A stretch of 64,000 nucleotides of DNA from Lacipirellulaceae bacterium (lineage in GTDB: Bacteria > Planctomycetota > Planctomycetia > Pirellulales > Lacipirellulaceae), in contig JAVJRG010000005.1 of NCBI GenBank assembly GCA_040218535.1, forward strand, positions 1,984,001-2,048,000. The letters run 5' to 3'. The position numbers and the translations under genes were made by a program. Of the stretch, positions 43,114-51,509 are shown one piece after another. The notes below the pieces were generated by a model. The model ran no database searches and had not been told where the DNA came from. It saw nothing but the letters and a program-made list of their open reading frames with translations. Position 1 is the stretch's first letter. Each line of letters opens with the position of its first letter.

Positions 43114-44975
43114 AATACTCTTTCAAGACGTTCGCGATCGTCGTTCTTCTGTCTTTCGCTATTCCAGAAGCCATCGCCTCAGAAGAAGACCTTATCACAC
43201 CCCCGGAAGGTGGCAATCAGATCGTTGCGTTCGATCAAGATTTGCCTCTTCAGTTTCAAAGCCAGAATGTTGAGGCTACTGGTCGCTGGGCAGCCGCCAA
43301 GGATATGCCCTTCAAGGAGGTCTACCGCATCGAGTCGGACACGCGATTCAGCGATCCGAAGAACATGCAGTTGAGTATCCCTCTCGCAGCCTCCATTCGT
43401 AAGGGTGATGTGTTGCTTCTCTCGTTCTGGGTCCACCGCCCTAGGGCAGGTGGGCAGCCCAATAACATCTACCTCTCGATTGGTGATAAAGACGCGCCGG
43501 CAATCTACGAGAATCAACTCTCTGCCTACCGCGTGTGGAAGCAGCATGTGAGGTCGTTTATCGCGCCGCGAGATTGCGACTCGACAGATGCGGCCATTCA
43601 TTTCGATCTCGGCGAAGCCGGAAAGATTGCCGAAATCGCTGCTATTCAACTCATCAACTACGGCCCTGATCGCGATCCGGCCACGCTCCCTCGATCGACC
43701 GTCAATTACCCAGGGCGTTCGCCAGACGCTCAGTGGCGAAAGGAAGCATTGAAGCGCATCGAAGAGATTCGCAAAGGCGAGATCGCTGTCAAAGTGGTTG
43801 ACGCTCTTGGCGAGCCTGTCATCGACGCAAACGTCGAGATTGCCATGCAGCAGCATGCGTTTGGGTTCGGCAACGCGGTGAACTCAGAGATGCTCGGTGC
43901 TGAGAAGAAGGACTTCCCAATTCGTCCCAAAGGAAAAGCAACTGTCAAATGGGAGGACGCGCAGAAATATCGCGAAGTCGTCAAGAAGTACTTTGATCGC
44001 GTCACATTCGAGTCCGAATTGCGGCCTGCAAACTGGCAAGCCATGAAGAAAGGTAATCCCGCTTGGCAACGGAAGCACAGGATTCTGATGACTCAGACCC
44101 TACCGTGGCTTCAGGAAAACAACATTGACGCGCGTGGCCACTACATCGCTTGGGCGCCGATGGATTTCAACGCTATCGAAAAACAGTTTTTGGGGAAACC
44201 AAAAGAGCACCGGGCATGGCTGTGGGACCACATGGCGGACGTTCTGCCCGCAACCTCCGCGTATGTCACCGAATGGGACACGATCAATCACATCATTGGC
44301 TGGGGCAAGCACACTTACGAAGCGGAATACGGCGGGCCTGAGATCTATGCCGAGATTCTCGCCGAGGCCCGACGGCTCGCGCCCAATGCGACTCACGCCA
44401 TCAATGAGGGCAAGGTGCTGCCCGACGGCTACAAGCGTGAGCCTTACAAACGCATCATTCGATTTCTCAATGAACAAGGTCAGCCAGCGGATATCGTTGG
44501 CTTCATGGCTCACTTCGGCCTAACGACCTTGACGCCCCCAGAGGAACTTTTGCAAGTGTACGATGAGTTCGCTGAGATCGCACCCCGCTTGCAACTGAGC
44601 GAGTTCGACGTTGAGGCGGGAGACGACGATGAGCTGCAGGCGGACTACTACCGCGACGTGATGATCGCGACCTTCAGTCACCCCAACTTCGAGGCGATCG
44701 TGCAGTGGGGGTTTTGGGAGCCCGTCCATTGGAAGCCGGCTGCCGCCTTGTGGCGAGAAGACTGGACGCTCAAGCCAGCTGGAGAAGTCTTCGTCGATCT
44801 CGTCGCCAACCAGTGGTGGACCGATGAGACGTTACAGACTGACGAGCAAGGGAAATGTCGCCTGCGGGGATTCTTAGGTGACTACAAGATCACCGTTGAG
44901 CATGACGGACAGACCAAAGTAGTATCGACCACTCTGGAAAGGAGCGGTGTGCAACTGAAGATTCAACTTCCCTGA
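43110..44975 (+). CDS. GH10-like protein with the acid/base Glu apparently replaced
   Basis: A 621-residue exported protein (GTG start overlapping the sulfatase stop). An N-terminal beta-sandwich (about 30-190) precedes a GH10-type TIM barrel: FGFGNAVNSEML, DRVTFESELRPANWQ, ARGHYIAWAP, TEWDTINHIIGWG, VGFMAHFG, LQLSEFDVEAGD, VQWGFWEPVHWKP. GH10 xylanases normally have WDVVNE with the acid/base Glu; here the position reads N-H (His394), while the nucleophile region SEFDVE (Glu498) is kept, 104 residues further on. Either another residue serves as acid/base or the protein is a non-hydrolytic or differently acting relative. It ends with a small Ig-like domain. The plain label xylanase should be treated with caution. 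Confidence 0.75.
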   Translation: MKYSFKTFAIVVLLSFAIPEAIASEEDLITPPEGGNQIVAFDQDLPLQFQSQNVEATGRWAAAKDMPFKEVYRIESDTRFSDPKNMQLSIPLAASIRKGDVLLLSFWVHRPRAGGQPNNIYLSIGDKDAPAIYENQLSAYRVWKQHVRSFIAPRDCDSTDAAIHFDLGEAGKIAEIAAIQLINYGPDRDPATLPRSTVNYPGRSPDAQWRKEALKRIEEIRKGEIAVKVVDALGEPVIDANVEIAMQQHAFGFGNAVNSEMLGAEKKDFPIRPKGKATVKWEDAQKYREVVKKYFDRVTFESELRPANWQAMKKGNPAWQRKHRILMTQTLPWLQENNIDARGHYIAWAPMDFNAIEKQFLGKPKEHRAWLWDHMADVLPATSAYVTEWDTINHIIGWGKHTYEAEYGGPEIYAEILAEARRLAPNATHAINEGKVLPDGYKREPYKRIIRFLNEQGQPADIVGFMAHFGLTTLTPPEELLQVYDEFAEIAPRLQLSEFDVEAGDDDELQADYYRDVMIATFSHPNFEAIVQWGFWEPVHWKPAAALWREDWTLKPAGEVFVDLVANQWWTDETLQTDEQGKCRLRGFLGDYKITVEHDGQTKVVSTTLERSGVQLKIQLP

Positions 44976-46087
44976 GTCGAGAGTCGCTCGATCTCCGTTT
45001 GGGCTTCTTGTACCTGTTCTGAATTAGCCAACCAATCAAGAGTGAGCTCCGCTGACCAGCTCTCGCCCGCCTCTAAAGTAATCACCCGCCCTGCTTGTTC
45101 CTCGACGGAACGCCCGTTGGGGTAATTCGTTGCTGGCTCCAGGCCAGTCACGTAGCCGTCTTCGCTCGCTACTTCGTTTTTCCAGAGCGAAAAGTAGGGC
45201 AGTTCTTTTGTGTCATGTTCAAGCACCAAGCCTTGCGCGCCGTCTGCACTTTTGAGAAGCACTTTGGTGTGATCATGCTCATCACCGACCAACTCGAGAA
45301 AGTAGCAATCCTCGCTTTGACCAGCGACAGCAGGGCCGTACTTCCGCCAATCCTCCTTCATCTCAGTCCCGGCATCTCTGGGAGCGATTTCACGGACGTG
45401 AGCGACGAATTCTGCGCCAGGTCCCAACAACGGCTCGCCGACATTGATGTGGTAAAGCATCTGCATCTGCGCGGCGGTGCCACCAAAGTTTTCCACGCGG
45501 TCGACCTGCGTAAATGAGGAAGCATCAAAACTCGTCGTGATCGTCACCTCCAGGCGCAGCTTCTGAAAGTGGAATCGACTCTCTTCAACGAGACCCCGCA
45601 CAATGATCGTGCGATCCTCTTCATTGACCGTCACTTCGACACAATGAGCCGGTCGGTTGGCAATGCGACCGTGTAGTGGATAGACAAGCTCGCCGTTCTC
45701 GCCGAACTCCGGGGCTCCATTACTTTCCAAACCGCAACGCACGATTAGTTCATCAAACCCCTCAAGCCAGCCAAGCCCACTCGGGTCGTGAATGGACACG
45801 AAACTTGGATGGACCGGTCCTCGCACAGGTGACCTCCAGCCCAACGACTGTCCCTCGTCTCTTTCGACATTCCATATCCCCATTCCTCGGGTCGGCAGAA
45901 CGTGTATCCGCTGCAATCCGTTGTCAATCGTGAGCAGGTCGACTCCCTCACTGAGTCCACCCTGCAGGGTTTGTTGCGTTACTTCCCAGTTGCCCACGGC
46001 TCCGGGCAGGTCGCTTGCCGAGACGCGGAACTTATTCTCGTGAATTCCTCGTTCGACATCGGTCAAGGTCCAGGTGTGACTAGGCAC
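44963..46087 (-). CDS. Aldose 1-epimerase-like protein (DUF4432 type)
   Basis: A 374-residue galactose-mutarotase-fold protein with no signal peptide: LLTIDNGLQRIHVLPTRGMGIWNV, GLGWLEGFDELIVRCGLESNG, YPLHGRIANRP, MQMLYHINVGEPLLGPG, GLEPATNYPNGRSVEE. These are hallmarks of the DUF4432 branch of aldose epimerases. It starts with GTG at 46087, overlapping the AraC-type gene by 8 bases, and its 3' end overlaps the convergent GH10-like gene by 13 bases. It probably interconverts anomers of a sugar taken up by this locus. Confidence 0.85.
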   Translation of the reverse strand: MPSHTWTLTDVERGIHENKFRVSASDLPGAVGNWEVTQQTLQGGLSEGVDLLTIDNGLQRIHVLPTRGMGIWNVERDEGQSLGWRSPVRGPVHPSFVSIHDPSGLGWLEGFDELIVRCGLESNGAPEFGENGELVYPLHGRIANRPAHCVEVTVNEEDRTIIVRGLVEESRFHFQKLRLEVTITTSFDASSFTQVDRVENFGGTAAQMQMLYHINVGEPLLGPGAEFVAHVREIAPRDAGTEMKEDWRKYGPAVAGQSEDCYFLELVGDEHDHTKVLLKSADGAQGLVLEHDTKELPYFSLWKNEVASEDGYVTGLEPATNYPNGRSVEEQAGRVITLEAGESWSAELTLDWLANSEQVQEAQTEIERLSTQGS

Positions 46088-46937
46088 GCGTTGGCTCCAG
46101 ATTGCGGGGAGTTGTTGCGGTTTCGATCAACTGGCTCGTTGCCGAGTCGACCCACTGCTCGCGATAACTCCGCGGGGTGAGTTGCATCTCTTTCTTAAAG
46201 AGGCGAACAAAGTGGCTCGCGTCATAGAATCCCGTGCGGCTGGCAATCCGCTCGACACTTTTCGAGGAAGAACGTAACATCGTGCAAGCCGCGTTGATCC
46301 GTACCCGCGTAATGTACTGGGCAGGGGTGATCTTAAACAATCGCTTAAACGTGCGATTGAACTGGCTGATCGACAGATGAACAAGCTCTGCTAACTGCTG
46401 GACGCTAATCTTCTCGGCGTAGCAATTGTTAATATGAGTGATCGCGCGGGTCAAACGCTGATAAGGTGCCAACGTTGCCCCGGCTTTCTCCAAGTCGTGC
46501 ATAATCCCCGCAATGCCGAGTATCTCATCCTTCTCATCGATCAGCGGAATCTTCGTTTCAACGTACCACCTGAGCAAACCCGTGGCATCAGGCACGCCAC
46601 AGACATGATCAACAACAGGTTTGCGAGTGGTCATCACTTGCTGGTCTTGATCGCGATAGCGGTCGGCCACTTCGGGAACAAACAGATCGGCGTCGGTCTT
46701 GCCCCAAACCTCAGTTTCTGTGGGTAGACCCAACACTTCCAGCAAAGCACGATTCATGTGCACGAATCGCCCGAGCTTGTCCTTGGCAAAGAAATACGTC
46801 GCTGGCATATGATCGATCAAAGCCAACAGTGGGATCGGACTTTTGACAGCCGAAAAGAACTCATGCTGCCGCTTTTCAAGATCACCGCGAAAAGTACCCA
46901 TGCGCGTTTTATACCATAACTTGATTGGCAAATACAT
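46080..46937 (-). CDS. PAS-domain AraC-family transcriptional regulator
   Basis: A 285-residue regulator (or 273 from an ATG at 46901; neither start has a clear Shine-Dalgarno). An N-terminal PAS domain (about 45-155: HMPATYFFAKDKLGRFVHMNRALLEVLGL, VCGVPDATGLLRWYVETKIPLIDE) precedes a C-terminal double HTH (about 170-265: ISVQQLAELVHLSISQFNRTFKRLF, SVERIASRTGFYDASHFVRLFKKEMQLTPRSYRE). Planctomycetes often have this PAS-AraC pairing. It sits between the epimerase gene and a divergent sugar-catabolic operon and is the probable regulator of both; the sensed ligand is unknown. Confidence 0.88.
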   Translation of the reverse strand: MYLPIKLWYKTRMGTFRGDLEKRQHEFFSAVKSPIPLLALIDHMPATYFFAKDKLGRFVHMNRALLEVLGLPTETEVWGKTDADLFVPEVADRYRDQDQQVMTTRKPVVDHVCGVPDATGLLRWYVETKIPLIDEKDEILGIAGIMHDLEKAGATLAPYQRLTRAITHINNCYAEKISVQQLAELVHLSISQFNRTFKRLFKITPAQYITRVRINAACTMLRSSSKSVERIASRTGFYDASHFVRLFKKEMQLTPRSYREQWVDSATSQLIETATTPRNLEPTRA

Positions 46938-46941
46938 TGCC
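46927..46941. promoter_or_regulatory. Candidate AraC-type operator dyad
   Basis: GGCAA-ATACA-TTGCC is a 15-bp dyad at the 5' edge of the regulator gene, 135 bp before the divergent cupin gene. It overlaps the longer reading of the regulator, which mildly favours the start at 46901. Confidence 0.35.
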
Positions 46942-47075
46942 TATCGGCGGACGAATGAGCCATATTAGCAATGCAGTGGAGAGCCGTGTGGTTCAATTAT
47001 CCACGCTCGAAAGAGTCGGGTTTCACCCGTCTTTACTTATCTAAAAGGCCAAGTTTTTCACAGGAGTGAAGCGTT

Positions 47076-48290
47076 ATGGCTGAGGCGGCCAGTGCTGGTA
47101 AGGCGCTAGATCAAGGGCAAGGAGTCTTGCGATTGACCCCCACTTGGGTACCACGGTCTTTCTGTATTCCTGGAAGAAGAATCAAGCTTCACCCCGACGA
47201 CTACTATGCGTTGGGCGCCAATCGCGGCGGCATTGACGAGCGTTGGTTCTCTTCCACAACGCCCGCGGACAACGGTCCGCTGACAAGCAAGAACGAGGGG
47301 CTCAGTCATGTTGCTTTTGAAGATGGCGGCAACACGCAGTTGATGACACTGCGTGATGTCGTTGACCAGCTTAAAGGCCAACTACTCGGCGAAGAGTTTT
47401 GGGATACTCATCAATGCTGGCCCATGTACTCAAAGTTTTTTGACAACCAGGGTGCGCTCCCTTTCCACATTCACCACAACGATGAGTACGCCGCCCGTGT
47501 TCATGCCAAGGGGAAGCCGGAAGCGTATTACTTCCCTCCACAAGTGAACAATCATGGCGGTGATTTCCCTTACACCTTTATGGGCCTGTCACCAGGCGTC
47601 ACCAAGGACCAGCTTCGCGAGACGCTCGTGCGATTCACCGAAGGTGATAATCGCATCACCGACCTTTCAGCCGCCTACTGTTTGACCCCCGGAACCGGCT
47701 GGGACATTCCTCCGGGGATCCTACACGCCCCAGGGAGCATGTGTACTTACGAACCTCAGAAGGCTTCCGATGTGTTCGCGATGTACGAGTCGGTCTCCCA
47801 CGACAAGGTGATTCCCGAGGAACTGCTCTGGAAAGATACTCCCGAAGATCAAGTGGGCAACTTCGACTATCTGGTTGAGGTTCTCGACTGGGAGCAGAAT
47901 GTTGACCCCAACTTCAAAGCCAATCATTTCATGGCTCCGATTCCCGTAAACGATCTCAGCGAAATGCGTGCCGAAGGCTATGAGGAGAAATGGATCTGTT
48001 ATCGCAGCGAAGCCTACAGCGCCAAGGAGCTTACGGTACTTCCGGGGGCTTCGGTCACCATCAAGGACCAAGGTGCCTACGGGCTAATCGTACTGCAAGG
48101 CCATGGCACCTTGGGAGCTTGGGATATCGAAACGCCTTCTTTGATTCGCTTTGGGCAACTCACTCACGATGAGTATTTCGTCTCCGAACCGGCGGCGAAA
48201 GAAGGCATTGTGATCACCAACCCCAGCAAGACGGATCCCATCGTCATGCTCAAGCACTTTGGTCCTGGTGTAAATCCAGTACTGGCATAG
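47076..48290 (+). CDS. Cupin-fold sugar isomerase-like protein of a sugar-catabolic operon
   Basis: A 404-residue cytoplasmic protein with a good CAGGAG Shine-Dalgarno. LPFHIHHNDEYAARVHAKGKPEAYYFP and GTGWDIPPGILHAPGSMCTYEP look like the metal-binding histidines of a type I phosphomannose isomerase-like cupin; the second half (LTVLPGASVTIKDQGAYGLIVLQGHG) is another cupin barrel. I do not recognise a named enzyme. It is the first of four genes on this strand that read as a pathway (cupin, TIM-barrel isomerase, Gfo/Idh/MocA, TIM-barrel isomerase), so it probably isomerises a free sugar or sugar acid from glycan breakdown. Confidence 0.68.
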   Translation: MAEAASAGKALDQGQGVLRLTPTWVPRSFCIPGRRIKLHPDDYYALGANRGGIDERWFSSTTPADNGPLTSKNEGLSHVAFEDGGNTQLMTLRDVVDQLKGQLLGEEFWDTHQCWPMYSKFFDNQGALPFHIHHNDEYAARVHAKGKPEAYYFPPQVNNHGGDFPYTFMGLSPGVTKDQLRETLVRFTEGDNRITDLSAAYCLTPGTGWDIPPGILHAPGSMCTYEPQKASDVFAMYESVSHDKVIPEELLWKDTPEDQVGNFDYLVEVLDWEQNVDPNFKANHFMAPIPVNDLSEMRAEGYEEKWICYRSEAYSAKELTVLPGASVTIKDQGAYGLIVLQGHGTLGAWDIETPSLIRFGQLTHDEYFVSEPAAKEGIVITNPSKTDPIVMLKHFGPGVNPVLA

Positions 48291-48364
48291 CACTGCAGGC
48301 CGGTGTGAACTCTTCTCGTACGATCTCTCTGCGTAAGTTGTGATAGAAGATATTGGAGTTCCGA

Positions 48365-49417
48365 ATGTCCACGGAAGTGAATTCCTTTCCCAAGCTCCAC
48401 AATGCTGCGTGGCCTGGGCTGGTTGGCAAGGGCGACGACAGTGAGCCGCCGATTGAGTTAGATACGCTTCTCGACCTGACTGCGGCGGCAGAGGTCGATG
48501 GCGTGAAGTTCGACGGCATTGACTTGTTCTTGCTGTCGCCACATGTCGATATCGATTCCTCACCAGATCAACTCGAAGAACTGGCCAAGAAAGTCACCGA
48601 TCGCGGCTTGGTGGTCGGCTCTTTGGTCGCGCCAGTTTGGCCGCCAACCGGCGGTGGGTCAGCCATGGGGACGCGTGAGGAACGAGCCCGGTTCTTGGAC
48701 CAAGTCAGAAAATCGTGCCACATCGGTGCCGAACTGAAACGATTGGGCGTGAGACAATACGGCATCGTTCGCATTGACTCCGCCTGCGATCCGGCAAGCT
48801 GGTCGGCTGATCCGCACACGAACCAGATGAAAATCGCGGAGACGTTTCAGGAGGCCTGCAGCATCGCCGAAGGCTACGGTGAACGGCTTGCTGCTGAAGG
48901 AGAAATCTGCTGGGGTGGCATGCACAGTTGGAAGTATATGGTTGAGCTGCTTGAGCGAGTCGACCGTCCCCAGACCCTAGGATTCCAAGCCGATATGGCT
49001 CATACGCTGCTGTATCTGCTGGGCTACAACGCGCCTGAACATGCCTTGCTGGATCAAGGTTTTGATTGGGAGGATGAGACCCAATTCTACGAGAAGTACA
49101 AAACACTGACTGACACGCTCCGACCTTGGACGATCGACTTTCATGTAGCTCAGAACGACGCGACGGTTTTTGGTTCAGGATCCCACGACAAGACCGGCAA
49201 GCATTGCCTGCCGGACGATTCGGCAGGCAAGCTGGACATCCCTCGTGCAGCCGGGTACTGGCTTCGTGATGAGTCAGGCAATCTCACTAATCGGTTCGAG
49301 CATCTCTGCTGGGACGGCTGCATGTTTCCGAATGAAACCATGCTAAATCCTGAAACGTGGAACACCATCCTACGCACCTTGATCAAAGTGCGAGAGGCAC
49401 ACGGCTCGTCAACTTAA
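48365..49417 (+). CDS. Xylose-isomerase-like TIM-barrel sugar isomerase/epimerase
   Basis: The start at 48365 ([23 protein letters not shown]) is an ATG; an in-frame TTG at 48353 is weaker. The 350-residue product has the AP_endonuc_2/xylose isomerase layout: [89 protein letters not shown]. Glu, Asp and His residues at strand ends could form a metal site. It lies 75 bp after the cupin gene and 21 bp before the oxidoreductase. Substrate unknown. Confidence 0.8.
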   Translation: MSTEVNSFPKLHNAAWPGLVGKGDDSEPPIELDTLLDLTAAAEVDGVKFDGIDLFLLSPHVDIDSSPDQLEELAKKVTDRGLVVGSLVAPVWPPTGGGSAMGTREERARFLDQVRKSCHIGAELKRLGVRQYGIVRIDSACDPASWSADPHTNQMKIAETFQEACSIAEGYGERLAAEGEICWGGMHSWKYMVELLERVDRPQTLGFQADMAHTLLYLLGYNAPEHALLDQGFDWEDETQFYEKYKTLTDTLRPWTIDFHVAQNDATVFGSGSHDKTGKHCLPDDSAGKLDIPRAAGYWLRDESGNLTNRFEHLCWDGCMFPNETMLNPETWNTILRTLIKVREAHGSST

Positions 49418-49437
49418 CCTAACAGAAGAGCATCAAA

Positions 49438-50574
49438 GTGAGTGAAACCCTGAATATCGGCATGATCGGCTACGGCTTCATGGGTCGTGCGCACACCAAT
49501 GCTTACAAGCGGGTAAGCGATTTCTTTCCCGACCTAAAGCTACGCCCCGTTCTGCGCGCAGCATGTGGTCGCGATAAAGAACAAGTAGAGGCTTTCGCTC
49601 AACAATGGGGCTACGAGTCGTCTGAAACGGACTGGCGGAAGCTACTGGATCGAGACGACATCGACGCCGTCGATGTGTGTGTGCCGAACAACCTCCACAA
49701 AGAGATTGCCGTCGCCGCAGCACAGGCAGGAAAGATGGTGCTCTGCGAAAAACCCTTGGCCATGAACGCCGAGGAAGGCGAAGCGATGTGCCAAGCCGTG
49801 GAGGAAGCAGGCGTCGCCAACATGGTTTGGTACAACTATCGACGAATTCCCGCGGTCACGCTTGCGAAACAGTTGATCGATGAAGGGCGACTAGGTCGAA
49901 TTTTCCACTTCCGTGCCAATTTCCTACAGGACTGGACGATCTCCAGTGAAGTGCCACAGGGAGGGGCCGGCACCTGGCGGCTGGATTCGTCAGCGGCGGG
50001 CTCTGGGGTGACCGGCGATCTGCTAGCCCACTGCATCGACACCGCCATTTGGCTTAACGGGCAGATCACTGATGTCAGTGCCATGACCAAGACCTTCGTG
50101 ACCCAGCGCGTGCATGCCGAAACAAAGGAGATTCAGGAAGTTGGAATCGACGATGCTTGCGCTTTCTTATGCTACTTCGACAACGGTTCGTTGGGCGTCT
50201 TTGAGTCCACGCGCTATGCTCGTGGGCACAAAGCGCTCTTCACTTTCGAGATCAACGGCGAGCATGGCTCTCTGCGTTGGGACTTGCACGATCTGAATCG
50301 CCTGGAGTTCTTTGACTACAACGACGACTCCCAAGTGCGTGCCTGGCGGTCGATTCACGTGACGGAGGGAGAAATGCCTTACATGAACCGTTGGTGGGTA
50401 CCCGGACTGAGCATCGGCTACGAGCACAGCTTCGTACACCAAGTCGCTGACTTTCTCCACGGACTAGAAAAGCAGCAGCCTTGCCAGCCAGACTTTCGCA
50501 GTGCTTTAGATACGCAAGCTGTTTGTGATGCGGTCTTGAAATCCGACGACGAGGGGAAGTGGACTCAAGTCTAG
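49438..50574 (+). CDS. Gfo/Idh/MocA family NAD(P)-dependent oxidoreductase
   Basis: A 378-residue dehydrogenase starting with GTG: Rossmann motif [59 protein letters not shown] with the catalytic [26 protein letters not shown], and a C-terminal beta-sheet domain with [18 protein letters not shown] containing the D..H pair. Enzymes of this kind oxidise sugars, inositols or sugar acids, often at C1 or C3. The two flanking TIM-barrel isomerases make an inositol-like or 3-keto-sugar route plausible, but the substrate is not readable. Confidence 0.87.
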   Translation: MSETLNIGMIGYGFMGRAHTNAYKRVSDFFPDLKLRPVLRAACGRDKEQVEAFAQQWGYESSETDWRKLLDRDDIDAVDVCVPNNLHKEIAVAAAQAGKMVLCEKPLAMNAEEGEAMCQAVEEAGVANMVWYNYRRIPAVTLAKQLIDEGRLGRIFHFRANFLQDWTISSEVPQGGAGTWRLDSSAAGSGVTGDLLAHCIDTAIWLNGQITDVSAMTKTFVTQRVHAETKEIQEVGIDDACAFLCYFDNGSLGVFESTRYARGHKALFTFEINGEHGSLRWDLHDLNRLEFFDYNDDSQVRAWRSIHVTEGEMPYMNRWWVPGLSIGYEHSFVHQVADFLHGLEKQQPCQPDFRSALDTQAVCDAVLKSDDEGKWTQV

Positions 50575-50656
50575 TCTGCGTGTCTAGCCGTTAAGGAAGA
50601 AATTACGCTTGGCTCTCGCCAAGTGTGTTGTGCTCGAGCGCAGGAGGGCCTAATCG

Positions 50657-51490
50657 ATGGCAGTTACGAATCGTCGCATTAAGCAATCGATTGTTCACTG
50701 GTGCTTGGAATCGAGTAGCGAAAACTGGGGAGTTGAAGAGACTTGCCAACTGGCGAAGTCGCTCGGTTGCCAAGCGGTCGAGATCGTCGCCCCAGAAGAT
50801 TGGGGCATTCTGAAGCGTTACGATTTAATCTGTGCCATGACTTTGATCGGCATGCCCGGCATGCCTTTTGTCAAAGGTTATAACAATCGCCTCTATCACG
50901 AGGAGCTAATCTACCGCTCGAAAAGTACGATCGATGCGTGCCGGCAAGCGGGTTTCCCGAACATTATCGCGTTTACCGGCTTCAAATGGCGCGATGCTGA
51001 AGATCCTACAAGCGGTGAAATCTCGCTCGAAGAGGGGGCCGATAACTGCGTCGCAGGATTGAAAGAACTCGCTTCTTACGCTGAATCGCAAGGCGTGACA
51101 GTCTGTGTTGAGCATCTAAGCACACGTGACGAGAGTCATCCGATGAAAGGGCATCCAGGATATCAGGGCGATGACATTGACTATGTGGCTTCGATTATTC
51201 GCCGAGTCGGATCCCCTCGAATCAAGGTGTTATTCGACGCTTACCATGTTCAAATCATGCATGGCGACATTCTGCGACGCTTGGAAGAGAACGCAGAACT
51301 CCTTGGTCATGTGCATGTCGCAGGAGTCCCTGGACGAAATGAAATTAACGAAAATCAGGAAATCAACTACCCGGCTGTCATGCGGAAGCTATTAGAACTC
51401 GATTATCAAGGTTTTGTCGGCCAGGAGTTCATCCCTTCAGGCGATCCGGTCGAGAGTTTCCGAGAGGCTGTGAGTCTGTGCGATGTCTGA
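50657..51490 (+). CDS. Hydroxypyruvate-isomerase-like TIM-barrel protein
   Basis: A 277-residue TIM-barrel isomerase with CAGGAGGG ahead of the ATG. Motifs: INQSIV-like opening (RIKQSIVHWCLESSSENWGVEE), AVEIVAPEDWGIL, NIIAFTGFKW, GVTVCVEHLSTRDESHPMKGHPGYQGDD, IKVLFDAYHVQIMHGDILRRLEENAELLGHVHVAGVPGRNEI and FVGQEFIPSG; metal ligands are the E, D, H and E of these segments. This is the signature of the hydroxypyruvate isomerase/YgbM (OtnI) group, which acts on small keto-acids or keto-sugars. It is the last gene of the sugar-catabolic operon. Confidence 0.86.
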   Translation: MAVTNRRIKQSIVHWCLESSSENWGVEETCQLAKSLGCQAVEIVAPEDWGILKRYDLICAMTLIGMPGMPFVKGYNNRLYHEELIYRSKSTIDACRQAGFPNIIAFTGFKWRDAEDPTSGEISLEEGADNCVAGLKELASYAESQGVTVCVEHLSTRDESHPMKGHPGYQGDDIDYVASIIRRVGSPRIKVLFDAYHVQIMHGDILRRLEENAELLGHVHVAGVPGRNEINENQEINYPAVMRKLLELDYQGFVGQEFIPSGDPVESFREAVSLCDV

Positions 51491-51509
51491 CGATGGCTCT
51501 CAATGGCTC

